From Acinetobacter kanungonis (GTDB taxonomy: Bacteria; Pseudomonadota; Gammaproteobacteria; Pseudomonadales; Moraxellaceae), in contig NZ_JAACKC010000003.1 in assembly GCF_009939195.1 (NCBI RefSeq), positions 62,001 through 126,000 on the forward strand: 64,000 bases of DNA, written 5' to 3'. Of this stretch, positions 41,689 to 50,911 are shown piece by piece. The notes under the pieces are model-generated. The model searched no databases and was not told the origin of the DNA. It saw nothing but the letters and a program-made list of their open reading frames with translations. The position numbers and the translations under genes were made by a program. Every line of letters starts with the position of its first letter. Position 1 is the stretch's first letter.

Positions 41689-41814
41689 TTTAATTCTGAG
41701 TATTTTAATCTATTTTATTTTGATAAATTAATAGATATATTTGGAATATGTTAATAATAAAAACTTGAGTGGTATGCTCTGAATATAATAATAAATATCT
41801 GATTAATATGGTTG

Positions 41815-41845
41815 GTTTTAAATACCAACCATATTGGTCAGATTA
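41815..41845. other. Perfect 12-base-pair palindrome before ompW
   Basis: AATATGGTTGGT and ACCAACCATATT are exact reverse complements around a seven-base loop. No T-run follows, and it lies 135 bases before the ompW start in a 291-base A+T-rich gap with no gene. It may be a regulator-binding site or a structured leader element. Confidence 0.6.
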
Positions 41846-41979
41846 AAATAAATAATATTATTAATCAGTGGCTTGAAAATAAATTGTATTTATATTATTT
41901 AATAAGTGTTGCATATTAATAACAGTCTTGTTTAATATTAATTAAGCGTTAAATTTTTTATTATAGAGGTTGGTTTAAT

Positions 41980-42564
41980 ATGTTAAAACAAGTTGCTCTT
42001 ATTGCTTTAATGGGGATTTCTGCATCTGCAATGGCAGGTGGCTGGCAGGCAAAAGTAGGGGCATCGTTACTTTCTCCAACTGGAGATACAACTTTAGCAC
42101 CAGGTGCAGTGGTTGAAGCAGATCACGAATTTGGTTTTACGCCTTCTATTGAATATTTCTTTGGTAACTCTCCTATTTCTGCTGAATTGTTATTAGCGAC
42201 CCCATTTAATCATGACGTACTGTTAAATGGCGATAAAGTGGCTAAGGTAAAACATTTACCACCAACAATTACGGCTAAATATAACTTTAAAAATTCAACC
42301 CGTTTCACTCCATATATTGGTGTTGGTGGTACCGCATTTATTGCATGGGATGAAGATGGTTTAGCGAAAGATGTTAAAGAAGACTTTGGTTTTGCAGGTC
42401 AGGTTGGTTTTAATTATCAACCCGCTGATGCGAAAAACTGGGGTGTATATTTAGATGTTCGATATGCAGATTTAAGTCCAGAAGTCACTTTAATTGATGG
42501 CACTAAATTTGATTTAAATATCGATCCAGTGGTTTATACCATCGGTTATAGCTATAAATTCTAA
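41980..42564 (+). CDS. ompW: OmpW family outer membrane protein
   Basis: Eight-stranded beta-barrel of 194 residues. The signal peptide ends at SAMAGG (about residue 20); the mature chain starts WQAKVGASLLSP, and the barrel shows TPSIEYFFGN, PPTITAKYNF, RFTPYIGVGG and a C-terminal aromatic YSYKF recognised by the BAM complex. Ribosome site GAGGTTGG. Family members pass small hydrophobic molecules; a specific substrate cannot be stated. Confidence 0.92.
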   Translation: MLKQVALIALMGISASAMAGGWQAKVGASLLSPTGDTTLAPGAVVEADHEFGFTPSIEYFFGNSPISAELLLATPFNHDVLLNGDKVAKVKHLPPTITAKYNFKNSTRFTPYIGVGGTAFIAWDEDGLAKDVKEDFGFAGQVGFNYQPADAKNWGVYLDVRYADLSPEVTLIDGTKFDLNIDPVVYTIGYSYKF

Positions 42565-42596
42565 GTAATAAAAACAAGAATAATAATAACACCGCT

Positions 42597-42626
42597 AAAA
42601 CCTCATCATTTGATGGGGTTTTTTTC
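42597..42626 (+). terminator. Terminator after ompW
   Basis: AAACCTCATCA pairs with TGATGGGGTTT (one G-U) and runs into T residues. Confidence 0.88.
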
Positions 42627-42738
42627 TATTGTTCATTTGCTATTTTAGCTGCAACAATCCTTCACTGTGCAGACGCAAAAGATTACATTTTATCTTACTG
42701 ATTTTGTTTAAATTAGATAAAAAATAGAGTGTTTAGAC

Positions 42739-43083
42739 ATGCGAATTTTAAAAATAACGTTATTTACACTGACTTCATTCATTGCAATGGGAAGTTCTGC
42801 TGCCAGTTTTGATTGTGCACGTGCGGAAACCCTCACCGAACATAAAATCTGTAACCAACTCAGCTTGAATGATGCGGATGTTAAAATGGCGGCCACCTAT
42901 AACATTTTAAAACGATTAGTCCCGATGGGTACACGTTCGGTGATTCAAGATGAACAAGTCAAATGGCTGCGCTTACGTGACCAATGTCGAGATAATTCAC
43001 GTTGTTTGACAGATGTTTATGCCATGCGTCAACAGCGGCTGGATCTTTATTTGCAGCAGATTTATCAACGCGGACCGTATTAA
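42739..43083 (+). CDS. LprI-like (DUF1311) periplasmic protein
   Basis: 114 residues with a signal peptide ending near SAASF (about residue 22). The mature domain has four Cys in the LprI arrangement: FDCARAETLTEHKICNQ and RDQCRDNSRCLTDVY. Some LprI-domain proteins inhibit lysozyme; here the role is only inferred. It precedes htpG but has a separate start and about 110 bases between. Confidence 0.8.
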   Translation: MRILKITLFTLTSFIAMGSSAASFDCARAETLTEHKICNQLSLNDADVKMAATYNILKRLVPMGTRSVIQDEQVKWLRLRDQCRDNSRCLTDVYAMRQQRLDLYLQQIYQRGPY

Positions 43084-43118
43084 AAAAGCATGATTGCTGA
43101 AAAAAAAGATCAATTGCT

Positions 43119-43146
43119 ATTGAAAAATCACTGCGTCACTCCAATT
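43119..43146 (+). promoter_or_regulatory. Candidate heat-shock (sigma-32) promoter of htpG
   Basis: ATTGAAA at 43119-43125, a 13-base spacer and CTCCAATT at 43139-43146 resemble the sigma-32 consensus (CTTGAAA, 13-15 bases, CCCCATNT). Transcription would start about 45 bases before the htpG ATG. htpG is a classic heat-shock gene. Confidence 0.45.
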
Positions 43147-43196
43147 CATAAAGCATCTGATAAAAACACTGTGTGAATGAATTCGAGGAAGGTTGT

Positions 43197-45116
43197 ATGA
43201 GCGAGCACAATACACAAAAACATAGCTTTCAGGCTGAAGTGGCACAATTACTCCATTTGGTGACCCATTCACTGTATTCAAACCCAGAAATCTTTTTGCG
43301 TGAGTTAATTTCGAATGCTTCGGATGCCTGCGATAAGCTGCGCTTTGAAGGCATTAACCATCCTGAATTTTATGAAAATGACCCAAATTTACATGTGCGT
43401 GTCATTTTGGATAAAGAACAAAAAACGCTGACCATTTCGGATAACGGCATTGGTCTGACGGAGCAAGAAGCGATTGATAACCTTGGTACTATTGCCAAGT
43501 CGGGCACCAAAGACTTTATGTCGAAGCTCACAGGTGATCAAAAAGCCGATGCACAATTGATTGGTCAGTTTGGTGTAGGGTTCTATTCGGGCTTTATTGT
43601 CGCGGATAAGATCACCGTTGAATCACGTCATGCAGGTGCGCCTGAGCAAGAGGCGGTGCGCTGGATCAGTGGCGGTACTGGTGATTTTGAAGTCGAGCAA
43701 ATTAACAAGGCAACGCGTGGTACAGACATTATTCTGCACTTACGTGAAGATGCCTTGGACTATTTAGAAAGCTATAAAGTTAAGCAAATTATCAATAAAT
43801 ATTCCGACCATATCAGCTTGCCAATTGAAATGCAGAAAGAGGTTTGGCAGGAAGAAGAAGTTGCCGAAGGTGAAACACCGAAAGGCGGTCAGATGGTCAA
43901 AACCGATGAGTGGGAAGCGATTAACTCGGCGAGTGCCTTATGGACCCGCAGTAAAAATGAAGTCACTGAAGAGCAGTATATCGAATTCTATAAAAACTTA
44001 AGCCATGATTTTGATGCACCATTGGCATGGGCACATAACCGTGTTGAAGGCAGTACCGAATATACGCAACTATTGTATATTCCAAGTAAAGCACCGCATG
44101 ACATTTTCACGCGTGAAGCCAAAGCAGGCATCAAGCTGTATGTGAAGCGTGTGTTTATTATGGATGATGCGGATAATTTAATTCCGAACTATCTGCGCTT
44201 TGTACAAGGTGTGGTGGATAGTGCAGACTTACCGCTGAATGTCAGCCGTGAATTGTTGCAAGAGAGCCGTGATGTCAAAACCATCCGCGAAGGCAACGCC
44301 CGCCGTATCTTGACGGTATTGGATGGTTTGGCAAAGTCGGAAGATGTACAAGATCAAGAGAAATTCAAAACCTTCTATACTGAATTTGGTTCAGTGTTGA
44401 AAGAAGGTTTGGGTGAAGACTTTGGTAACCGTGAGCGCATCTTAAAGTTATTGCGTTTTGCGACTTCAACCAATGATGAGATCAGTACTTCTTTGGCAGA
44501 CTACAAAGCGCGCATGAAAGAAGGGCAAAAAGCCATTTACTATGTGACTGCGGAGAGCCTGAATGCAGCGAAGAACTCACCACAATTAGAGCTGTTCAAG
44601 AAGAAAGGCATTGAAGTCTTGTTAATGGCTGACCGTGTGGATGAATGGGCAATGAATTTTGTTCAGGACTTCGATGGTACACCAATGCAAAATGTGTCTA
44701 AAGGTGCGGTCGATTTAGGCGACTTGCAAGATGCGGAAGAGAAGAAAGCACTCGAAGCAGCCGCAGAGCAATTTAAACCTGTGGTAGATAAATTATCTGA
44801 TGCCTTAAAAGCCAAAACCAAAGAAGTTCGTGTAACCACGCGTTTGGTGGACTCACCAGCCTGCTTGGTGACCAGTGAAGGTGAGCTTTCTCCACAGTTG
44901 ATTCGTATGCTGAAACAAGCAGGTCAGGCTGTTCCTGAAAGCAAACCAATTCTGGAAATTAACCCTGAGCATCCATTGGTGAAAAAGCTGGATGGCAGCA
45001 CTCATTTTGAAGATCTTGCCAATGTGATCTTTGATCAGGCGGTGATTGCAGAGGGTGGTTTACCTGAAAATCCTGCTGAGTATCTGAAGCGCATTAATCA
45101 GTTGTTGCTGAAATAA
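43197..45116 (+). CDS. htpG: Molecular chaperone HtpG (Hsp90)
   Basis: 639 residues from ATG 43197, which follows GAGGAAGG; the in-frame GTG at 43173 is less likely. The GHKL ATPase domain shows [23 protein letters not shown] and [16 protein letters not shown]; the middle domain has VKRVFIMDD and [12 protein letters not shown] dimerisation domain completes the C-terminus. ATP-dependent folding of client proteins in the cytoplasm. Confidence 0.98.
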   Translation: MSEHNTQKHSFQAEVAQLLHLVTHSLYSNPEIFLRELISNASDACDKLRFEGINHPEFYENDPNLHVRVILDKEQKTLTISDNGIGLTEQEAIDNLGTIAKSGTKDFMSKLTGDQKADAQLIGQFGVGFYSGFIVADKITVESRHAGAPEQEAVRWISGGTGDFEVEQINKATRGTDIILHLREDALDYLESYKVKQIINKYSDHISLPIEMQKEVWQEEEVAEGETPKGGQMVKTDEWEAINSASALWTRSKNEVTEEQYIEFYKNLSHDFDAPLAWAHNRVEGSTEYTQLLYIPSKAPHDIFTREAKAGIKLYVKRVFIMDDADNLIPNYLRFVQGVVDSADLPLNVSRELLQESRDVKTIREGNARRILTVLDGLAKSEDVQDQEKFKTFYTEFGSVLKEGLGEDFGNRERILKLLRFATSTNDEISTSLADYKARMKEGQKAIYYVTAESLNAAKNSPQLELFKKKGIEVLLMADRVDEWAMNFVQDFDGTPMQNVSKGAVDLGDLQDAEEKKALEAAAEQFKPVVDKLSDALKAKTKEVRVTTRLVDSPACLVTSEGELSPQLIRMLKQAGQAVPESKPILEINPEHPLVKKLDGSTHFEDLANVIFDQAVIAEGGLPENPAEYLKRINQLLLK

Positions 45117-45131
45117 GCTAAGCTTTAATAT

Positions 45132-45164
45132 AAAAAAGGCAACTTAATCTAGGTTGCCTTTTTT
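45132..45164 (+). terminator. Terminator after htpG
   Basis: AAAAAAGGCAAC pairs with GTTGCCTTTTTT across a short loop. The T- and A-runs make it bidirectional, useful for the convergent gene next to it. Confidence 0.9.
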
Positions 45165-45223
45165 ATTGAGCGCTGATGTGGATAAAAGCGAACTTATCCA
45201 CAACGCTGTTTCCACAAGAGGGT

Positions 45224-46369
45224 TTAAAACAATGCTTCTAAACGGAGCATGGTACTGAAATAGTGATCTCGGTCAGCGCGATCATCATTGTAATAATTGA
45301 GATCGGTTTGGACATAGAACCATTCACGCCACAATGGTTGACGCCAAGAGACAAACGGTCCCCAACTATTCAGACGTAAATCTGAATTATCGAGATACCC
45401 GCCTGTATAGAGCCCGTAGTTAAAGGTATTGCCTTGAAAGAATTGATGTTGGCGGAAAGCGTAGTTGTCCCAAACTAAATCATCTTTTTGTACATCGGCA
45501 TAGGTTAAGCTGAATTGGTCACTTAAAAAGGCTGCATCGGGACGGGCATGGGTCAATTCCAAGTTGGTTCGTAAATAATTTTCACTGTCGATACCATAAC
45601 GGTAAATCTGTTCAGCATGAAAGAAAAAGTCATTTTCAAGGGTCCAATCTTTTTTGGCTTTTAAGCGTAGATAGATGTCATCGCCCGAACGCAGACCGAT
45701 ATCAAAGTCAGTTTCAAAAGGTAAGCGTCTGGAAATGTCTGACCAGCGTAAGGCGAAGGAACTGTTGGCATCACGGTTTTGCCGACGGTCATAGGCTTTG
45801 TCATTATCTGGACTTGGCGGATTTTCATTGGTAATGGCAACACTATTTGACAGTTCATTATCCAAAGAGTCATCCCCGAAAACCAGACTGAGTCTCTTTT
45901 CTAGATTGGGTAAACGGATCTTGCCGCGAATACGCGGTTTAACGTCGTATTCATCGTATTTATTCCAGCGGTTATCAATCAATACCCTTAAGGTGGCAGA
46001 GGCGGGGTCATCGCTATTTCGATCCCCAAACCAGCCATCGATGTCCTGCGAAGTGTCATCCGCCCAATTGCGAATTTGCTTTTGTTTACGGTCAATCCAA
46101 GTCTGGTTTTCCGTCACCACAGTCGATGGGACGATTTGTTCATCGGATTGTTCAGGCAGCACGGTTGGTGTTGAATCAATCCAGCGTGGAATGGTATAGA
46201 ACAAGCTGCCCTCCTGATCGGGGGCTTGCTCGATGGTGTAGGGAGCCGAAGTTGGGGCAGTTTCTTGTATATCGGTCGTATTGGCCCAGCTTGAGGTCTG
46301 CCCCATCCCCAAGGCAACCATCAACACAAGTGGCTGGGTAAAAGTTATTCTCATTGTAGGCATTCTCAT
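45224..46369 (-). CDS. Predicted outer-membrane beta-barrel protein, unknown role
   Basis: 381 residues. A signal peptide ends at SSWAN (about residue 29; the true start may be the internal ATG at 46354). A Pro/Thr/Glu-rich segment follows, then a large beta-rich domain with alternating aromatic strands (SFALRWSDISRRLPFETDFD, DDIYLRLKAKKDWTLENDFF), ending in MLRLEALF, a typical C-terminal BAM signal. No known family motif. Convergent with htpG. It may be an uncharacterised porin-like protein. Confidence 0.75.
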   Translation of the reverse strand: MRMPTMRITFTQPLVLMVALGMGQTSSWANTTDIQETAPTSAPYTIEQAPDQEGSLFYTIPRWIDSTPTVLPEQSDEQIVPSTVVTENQTWIDRKQKQIRNWADDTSQDIDGWFGDRNSDDPASATLRVLIDNRWNKYDEYDVKPRIRGKIRLPNLEKRLSLVFGDDSLDNELSNSVAITNENPPSPDNDKAYDRRQNRDANSSFALRWSDISRRLPFETDFDIGLRSGDDIYLRLKAKKDWTLENDFFFHAEQIYRYGIDSENYLRTNLELTHARPDAAFLSDQFSLTYADVQKDDLVWDNYAFRQHQFFQGNTFNYGLYTGGYLDNSDLRLNSWGPFVSWRQPLWREWFYVQTDLNYYNDDRADRDHYFSTMLRLEALF

Positions 46370-46450
46370 AATCTTTTATTCTAAATTTACCTCACAAGTT
46401 TGGTGAATTTTAGGGATGAAAATCAAGCTTTTGCTACAAAATAAAATAAA

Positions 46451-47968
46451 TTAACTGCCGATGTGCGTTTGAATCGCGGCATGCAATTTTGACGCCGAAA
46501 TGGGTTGTGGGAGCGTCTGAATAATGCTTTGAATCAATTGCCACGAAATGCCTTGATTGCGATCCAGAAGAATAAATGGATAGGCAATTTCTTCATGCGA
46601 TAACTGCAGTCGTGCATGACCATGAATGATTCGAATTTTCTGCCGCTCTTTCAGGAGAATTAAAGGCGTTTCATAATTTGCTGGCGCTTCATCAAAGGCA
46701 ATAAATCGCTGCTTTTGCACGCATTTTGCAGGAATAAACGGATGATAAGTCTCGGTGTTCCAGACCAATTGTGCATGCTCATGATATAACTCGAACAGCT
46801 GTTCAGCCATCTTGCATTGCTTCAGTTTCTGTTCATTCGGCAGTAATTTTAAGGCTGAAATTTCATAAGCATAATGCTGACTGACAATGTTACCTAAGCG
46901 AATGGCCTGTAGCTGATCTTCAGCACCTAAAATGGCAAGATATTTAACAAAACGGCCTTGAGCATTGATTTGTTCAGCCAAATAGACGGGTTGATTAACA
47001 TACTGTTCTAATTCGGAGACTGAAATAATCAGTTCCAATAGCGGCATTAACTCAGGCACATTTTCCACGGTTAAACTGCACAGTTTATGTTCTTGTGCCT
47101 GTGCAAACTGTAATGCGGCTAAGCGGCATTTCCATTGTCCAAGTTCAATCACTTGGGGAAGCAGATGATCTGAAGCAGTTGATGGGGTCGCTGCCTTGAA
47201 ATGAGCCGTCATCGTCATGTTTGCGGGAGTAGTCAAGACCGTTCTTTGTTCGTCATCTTTCGGTGTAAGACTGAGATCAAGCATTGAAATGCTAGTCGAA
47301 TTAGATTCAGGTTTTATTTCTGTACGTGTAGCGAGTGAAGTATTTTGCTGTAGTGTCAGTGGCTCAACATAAAAGGTATTATCCTGATGTAAGTTTGCCA
47401 TATTTGACATTACCTGTTTGCTGTCATCTGCAGTGGTCTGAGTAGCAGGCATCGAAAATCTTTTCTGGGATTTGAACCCTTTGCTCGGTTCAAAAATTGC
47501 TTGATTTAGTTCTACATCAGTTTTAAGTCCATGATACATTTCCTGTTGTTCTAACATCCAAGCATAATTTTGTTCGAGTCCATCCCAGTCACTCATGAGT
47601 GCTGTACGGTTTGGGGCAGGAATATACCAAATTTGGAAGCCTAAATTGGCGCGATGCAGAATTGCCCAGCCCATTTCTGGGTGTTGCTCAAGCGCTTGTT
47701 CTAAAGCAGTATCTTGCTTAAAGACTCCCCGAAAAGTTTGCACATATAATGAATGTTTAGCAAATTCTTGAGCTGCAAGTTCTGGTTGCATATGAGATTT
47801 AAAATTCAGAATTTGCTTTTTAAAAATAGGCTCATCACAACGGACAAAAATTTCCTTGAGACGACATTTAGACTTTGCTATTTCATAAAATGATAAAGAG
47901 CGCTGGTCTAAACCATGAATAAGGTTTTGTAATTCCTTGGCTAAATGGGCTTTTTCTAAAACATTCAT
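46451..47968 (-). CDS. Uncharacterised 505-residue protein with a ParB-like C-terminal segment
   Basis: No signal peptide or membrane segment, so probably cytoplasmic. The N-terminal 180 residues are helical (SFYEIAKSKCRLKEIFVRCD), followed by a Thr/Ser/Gln-rich, low-complexity linker (about 180-270), and a C-terminal 200-residue domain. Near residue 445 the stretch LLKERQKIRIIHGHARLQL followed by YPFILLDRN resembles the ParB/sulfiredoxin fold (strand, G-H-x-R, strand). That is a weak resemblance. Its start lies ten bases after the stop of the small protein gene upstream, so they form an operon. I do not recognise the family. Confidence 0.7.
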   Translation of the reverse strand: MNVLEKAHLAKELQNLIHGLDQRSLSFYEIAKSKCRLKEIFVRCDEPIFKKQILNFKSHMQPELAAQEFAKHSLYVQTFRGVFKQDTALEQALEQHPEMGWAILHRANLGFQIWYIPAPNRTALMSDWDGLEQNYAWMLEQQEMYHGLKTDVELNQAIFEPSKGFKSQKRFSMPATQTTADDSKQVMSNMANLHQDNTFYVEPLTLQQNTSLATRTEIKPESNSTSISMLDLSLTPKDDEQRTVLTTPANMTMTAHFKAATPSTASDHLLPQVIELGQWKCRLAALQFAQAQEHKLCSLTVENVPELMPLLELIISVSELEQYVNQPVYLAEQINAQGRFVKYLAILGAEDQLQAIRLGNIVSQHYAYEISALKLLPNEQKLKQCKMAEQLFELYHEHAQLVWNTETYHPFIPAKCVQKQRFIAFDEAPANYETPLILLKERQKIRIIHGHARLQLSHEEIAYPFILLDRNQGISWQLIQSIIQTLPQPISASKLHAAIQTHIGS

Positions 47969-47977
47969 AGGCGGTCT

Positions 47978-48184
47978 TTAAAGATGCTGTTGTGCCTGTT
48001 CCAAATAACTCGCCAAAACAATATTGGCGGCTATTTCTAATAATTTGTATTCCGTAGAGGTATGTTGCGGATAACGTTCTGCCATCGCAATCAATTCATC
48101 TAAATTGATCGTTTGTGGTGCAACTTTTCCTTGAATGAGTGCTTGAATATCTTGCATGTGCATGAAATTTAACTCTTGATTCAA
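47978..48184 (-). CDS. Small hypothetical protein (68 residues) paired with the 505-residue protein
   Basis: A 68-residue, acidic, helical protein with no signal. The frame MQDIQALIQGKVAPQTIN is followed by LDELIAMAERYPQ and a helical C-terminus. It may really start at an internal Met (MHMQDIQ). It precedes the 505-residue gene by nine bases. No homologous family recognised. Confidence 0.6.
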   Translation of the reverse strand: MNQELNFMHMQDIQALIQGKVAPQTINLDELIAMAERYPQHTSTEYKLLEIAANIVLASYLEQAQQHL

Positions 48185-48401
48185 TGACCTAGATATTCTG
48201 ATTATATGGATTTATATGAAAAAAACATGAAATTTTTTGTCATATTTGACGCATTTTTATTTGAATATGACATTTATTTAAAATTTTAGCTGAAAAATAT
48301 TCGTAACAATTCATTTTGACACCGTGAAGCCGAACTAAACATTTTCAAGATGAACGCTAGCGTGTGTCGTTGAACAACTTGAGTCCTTGTAAAGCTAGAA
48401 T

Positions 48402-48430
48402 AAAAAAATAGCCCCAAAGGGGCTATTTTG
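48402..48430 (-). terminator. Terminator after the small exported protein gene
   Basis: On the minus strand AATAGCCCC pairs with GGGGCTATT around a four-base loop and is followed by T residues. It serves the gene at 48454-48636. Confidence 0.9.
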
Positions 48431-48453
48431 TTGAGCATATCAAACGCTAAGTT

Positions 48454-48636
48454 TTATGCCGCGTCTTTTGCAGGAGCAGAAGTATCTTGCGCCGTATGTT
48501 CAGATGGCGTTGCTGTTGAAGTTTGGGCTTTGCTCTCTGGTTGCACAGGGAAGTTGGGTACGAATACCACTTGAGCAGAAACTTGAGCTGAGATTGCAAA
48601 TGCGGCAATAGCCAAAATAGATTTCATGATAGACAT
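48454..48636 (-). CDS. Small exported protein (60 residues), unknown
   Basis: ATG 48636 follows an AAGGTGA site. A signal peptide (MSIMKSILAIAAFAISAQVSA) ends near residue 21, leaving a mature chain of about 39 residues, rich in Pro, Thr, Ser and Ala and without Cys. It is monocistronic with a terminator. No family recognised. Confidence 0.65.
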   Translation of the reverse strand: MSIMKSILAIAAFAISAQVSAQVVFVPNFPVQPESKAQTSTATPSEHTAQDTSAPAKDAA

Positions 48637-48847
48637 AAAAATCACCTTGAGGAGAGATTATCCAAAATGGATAGGGAGAAATAATAACCAAGGTATGCTA
48701 TCAAAAAACAAACAATTTTGGCGGGTTAAAAGATGACTGATCAGTTAATTTATTGTTATAAATCAATATTATAGAGTTTTTGCTCTAAGATTGCCTTGGG
48801 GGCTAAGGCAATCTAGCGAATGAAAAAAATGTTGAAAAATAAATAGT

Positions 48848-49081
48848 TTAACGGGTTCGGGTTTGATGTTTTTGATACATTTTACTGCTGATAATACCGA
48901 GTACAGCACCTGAAAAAGGGCTGAGTTTGGGCACAAAACGTCCTGCAATGGCTCCCATAATTGCACCCGTTAAGGCGGGTGAAATTTTGGATTTTCGGGA
49001 TTTGCTTTGTGATCGTGCACGGCTTAAATCGGGTGGGGTTTCGGATACAGCTAGTTGTTCTGGATTCTGTTGCATATTCAT
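48848..49081 (-). CDS. Small basic protein with a hydrophobic Gly/Ala segment, unknown
   Basis: 77 residues: an Arg/Ser/Lys-rich stretch near residues 20-33 (RARSQSKSRKSKIS), then ALTGAIMGAIAGRFVPK and GAVLGIISSKMYQKH, giving a short amphipathic or membrane-associated region with small-residue spacing. AGGT lies before the ATG. There is no signal peptide. Unclear function; it may be a real small membrane protein. Confidence 0.5.
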   Translation of the reverse strand: MNMQQNPEQLAVSETPPDLSRARSQSKSRKSKISPALTGAIMGAIAGRFVPKLSPFSGAVLGIISSKMYQKHQTRTR

Positions 49082-49276
49082 ATCAACCTCATGTCAAAGC
49101 GCGGTAACAAGAATGAGGTTTTAGCCTAGCCGAGAGGAATGTAAGCCGTGTTGGCTTCCTGTGTCATCCGCATAGGGCTTCTGCAATAGAAGCGTGATGT
49201 TATTTGTGCGAAATGTATGTTCGGTAGGGATTAGGTTGCCACCTTGGTTGAAATCAGGCTTGCAGAGTAACAGGCG

Positions 49277-49306
49277 AAAAAAATCTCCTGCATTGCAGGA
49301 GATTTT
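49277..49306 (-). terminator. Terminator after the DsbA-family gene
   Basis: AAAATCTCCTGC pairs with GCAGGAGATTTT around a short loop; on the minus strand it is followed by a run of T residues. It lies 28 bases past the stop of the gene at 49334-50032. Confidence 0.92.
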
Positions 49307-49333
49307 GATGATCCAGCATTTAGAGATGGAGGC

Positions 49334-50032
49334 TTATTGGTTTGATTCAGAGCTCGAGTCGCATTGACCGTCAACATCACATTGACCTGCATCAGCTGCC
49401 TGTGCAGTTTCAACCGCTTTGTCGAGGACTTGTAGGAACACTTCACGTGGCTGTGCACCCGCCAAAGCAATGCGTTGATCAAACACAAAGAATGGTACGC
49501 CTGTTACCTTGAGTTGATCACGCGCAACTTCCTGATCGAACTTCACGAAATCGGCGTATTCATCTGAGTTGAGGACATCTTCAACTTCCACAGGGTTGAG
49601 TCCGATACGTGCAGCCACATCTTCTACAGTTTCACGTTCACCAATTGGCAGACCTTGAGTCATATAGCTGTAGAAGAAGGCTTCTTTGGCATCTGAGCCT
49701 AAGCCTTTGCTTTGTGCCAAATGGATAATACGGTGGGCATTGAAGGTATTGCCTGAATTGGCATTTTCCCAGTTAAATTCAATGCCTTCTTCTTTCGCCA
49801 TAGCCGCGATATTGCGTTGCATTTCTTCCACTTCTGCCAGTGTGCGACCATATTTCTGCGCCAGACGTTCTGAATTGGAAATTTCTTGGCGTGCAGGGGC
49901 TTCTGGATCGAGTTCAAAACTGTGCCAATGCACTTCAAGTTCTACACCCGCCTGTTCAGCTGCTGCTTCTAAACGTTTTTTACCGATATAGCAAAAAGGG
50001 CAGACTACATCAGACCAGATATCAACGCGCAT
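49334..50032 (-). CDS. DsbA family (FrnE-like) oxidoreductase
   Basis: A thioredoxin-fold protein of 232 residues. The active-site motif CPFC is in DVVCPFCYIGKKR near residue 11. The helical insert includes FNAHRIIHLAQSKG, and the cis-Pro region is VTGVPFFVFDQRIALAGAQP. There is no signal peptide, so cytoplasmic. An odd C-terminal tail DAGQCDVDGQCDS adds two further Cys. ATG 50032 has a GAGAAATTCC lead; a TTG four codons upstream is possible. The substrate is unknown. Confidence 0.88.
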   Translation of the reverse strand: MRVDIWSDVVCPFCYIGKKRLEAAAEQAGVELEVHWHSFELDPEAPARQEISNSERLAQKYGRTLAEVEEMQRNIAAMAKEEGIEFNWENANSGNTFNAHRIIHLAQSKGLGSDAKEAFFYSYMTQGLPIGERETVEDVAARIGLNPVEVEDVLNSDEYADFVKFDQEVARDQLKVTGVPFFVFDQRIALAGAQPREVFLQVLDKAVETAQAADAGQCDVDGQCDSSSESNQ

Positions 50033-50268
50033 GGAATTTCTCAAAAAGTAAAAATAGCAATGCTAAAAATTATGGGGGTGAATTGCAGAATTTAAAGCAG
50101 CAAGCATGAAAAAGTCAGCGGAATGCGGGGTAATGGGCTGATGGATAACAGGTTCATCTTGACCGTTTATCTGACAAGCATGCTGCATAAAGCTTGAAAA
50201 ATATACAATAAAGGAGACGTCATCATTTCAAATGACCGAACTCTTCATTGCTTTGTTGGGATGCTGTT

Positions 50269-50784
50269 ATGGCGATTGTGAAGTTTCTTCCTGTGCTAAC
50301 TCTAATGTTGTGCTGTAGTGCCCAACTGGCATCTGCCAATGGTGAAATTGTGCCCTTACCGACCTTTAAAAGCATGGCGGAGTCCGAACTTCGCGCCGAA
50401 GCGGGCGTGATTCCTTATCAGCAGGATGAAAATATTCGTAAAGCTTTACAGCATCGGATTATTCAGTTGCAGGGAGATACGCAGGCCTTTGTGGTGGATC
50501 CGACCGTCACGCAAAATTTGGAGGTTTTAGCACCCGCTCCTGAGCCTGCACTGGATACGCTGCCACCTCTGCTACGTGAGCATGTGTTGAATATTGCTTC
50601 GGGTTTGCAGTCCTCCGATCCAACCGAAGGCCTGTACATTATGTTGCAGCCTTTTGGCATTGATCGGGGTGCATCCAATGTACAACTGATTCGTGAACAG
50701 ATTTCGATAGGGCAAATAGATTTTAACCCTCAACCGGTTTTGCCGCAGAACATGAGTTTGCCTCAAGCCCCGCCTTTTAAATAG
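50269..50784 (+). CDS. Exported protein of unknown function
   Basis: 171 residues from ATG 50269. A signal peptide (FLPVLTLMLCCSAQLASA) ends around residue 22. The mature part contains repeated helical stretches (MAESELRAEAGVIPYQQDENIRKAL), a Pro-rich section and a FGIDRGASNVQLIREQ segment. The upstream open frame from 50248 lacks a ribosome site. No family recognised. Confidence 0.65.
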   Translation: MAIVKFLPVLTLMLCCSAQLASANGEIVPLPTFKSMAESELRAEAGVIPYQQDENIRKALQHRIIQLQGDTQAFVVDPTVTQNLEVLAPAPEPALDTLPPLLREHVLNIASGLQSSDPTEGLYIMLQPFGIDRGASNVQLIREQISIGQIDFNPQPVLPQNMSLPQAPPFK

Positions 50785-50911
50785 TGTGCAGACCGTGCTT
50801 GCTACAGATTTTTCACCTACGCAACGGTGTGTGCGATAGCGTTAACATGTTGCAATATTCAGCAACAGGCAATCTTTGCTATGATGGAAAAAAGGGGAGT
50901 CGGAGCGAATC

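Noticed and set aside
50232..50318. Short frame starting MTELFIALL, overlapping the start of the 171-residue exported protein
   Set aside because: It is only about 28 codons, and the ribosome site is about 14 bases away, too far; it overlaps a better-supported gene in another frame.
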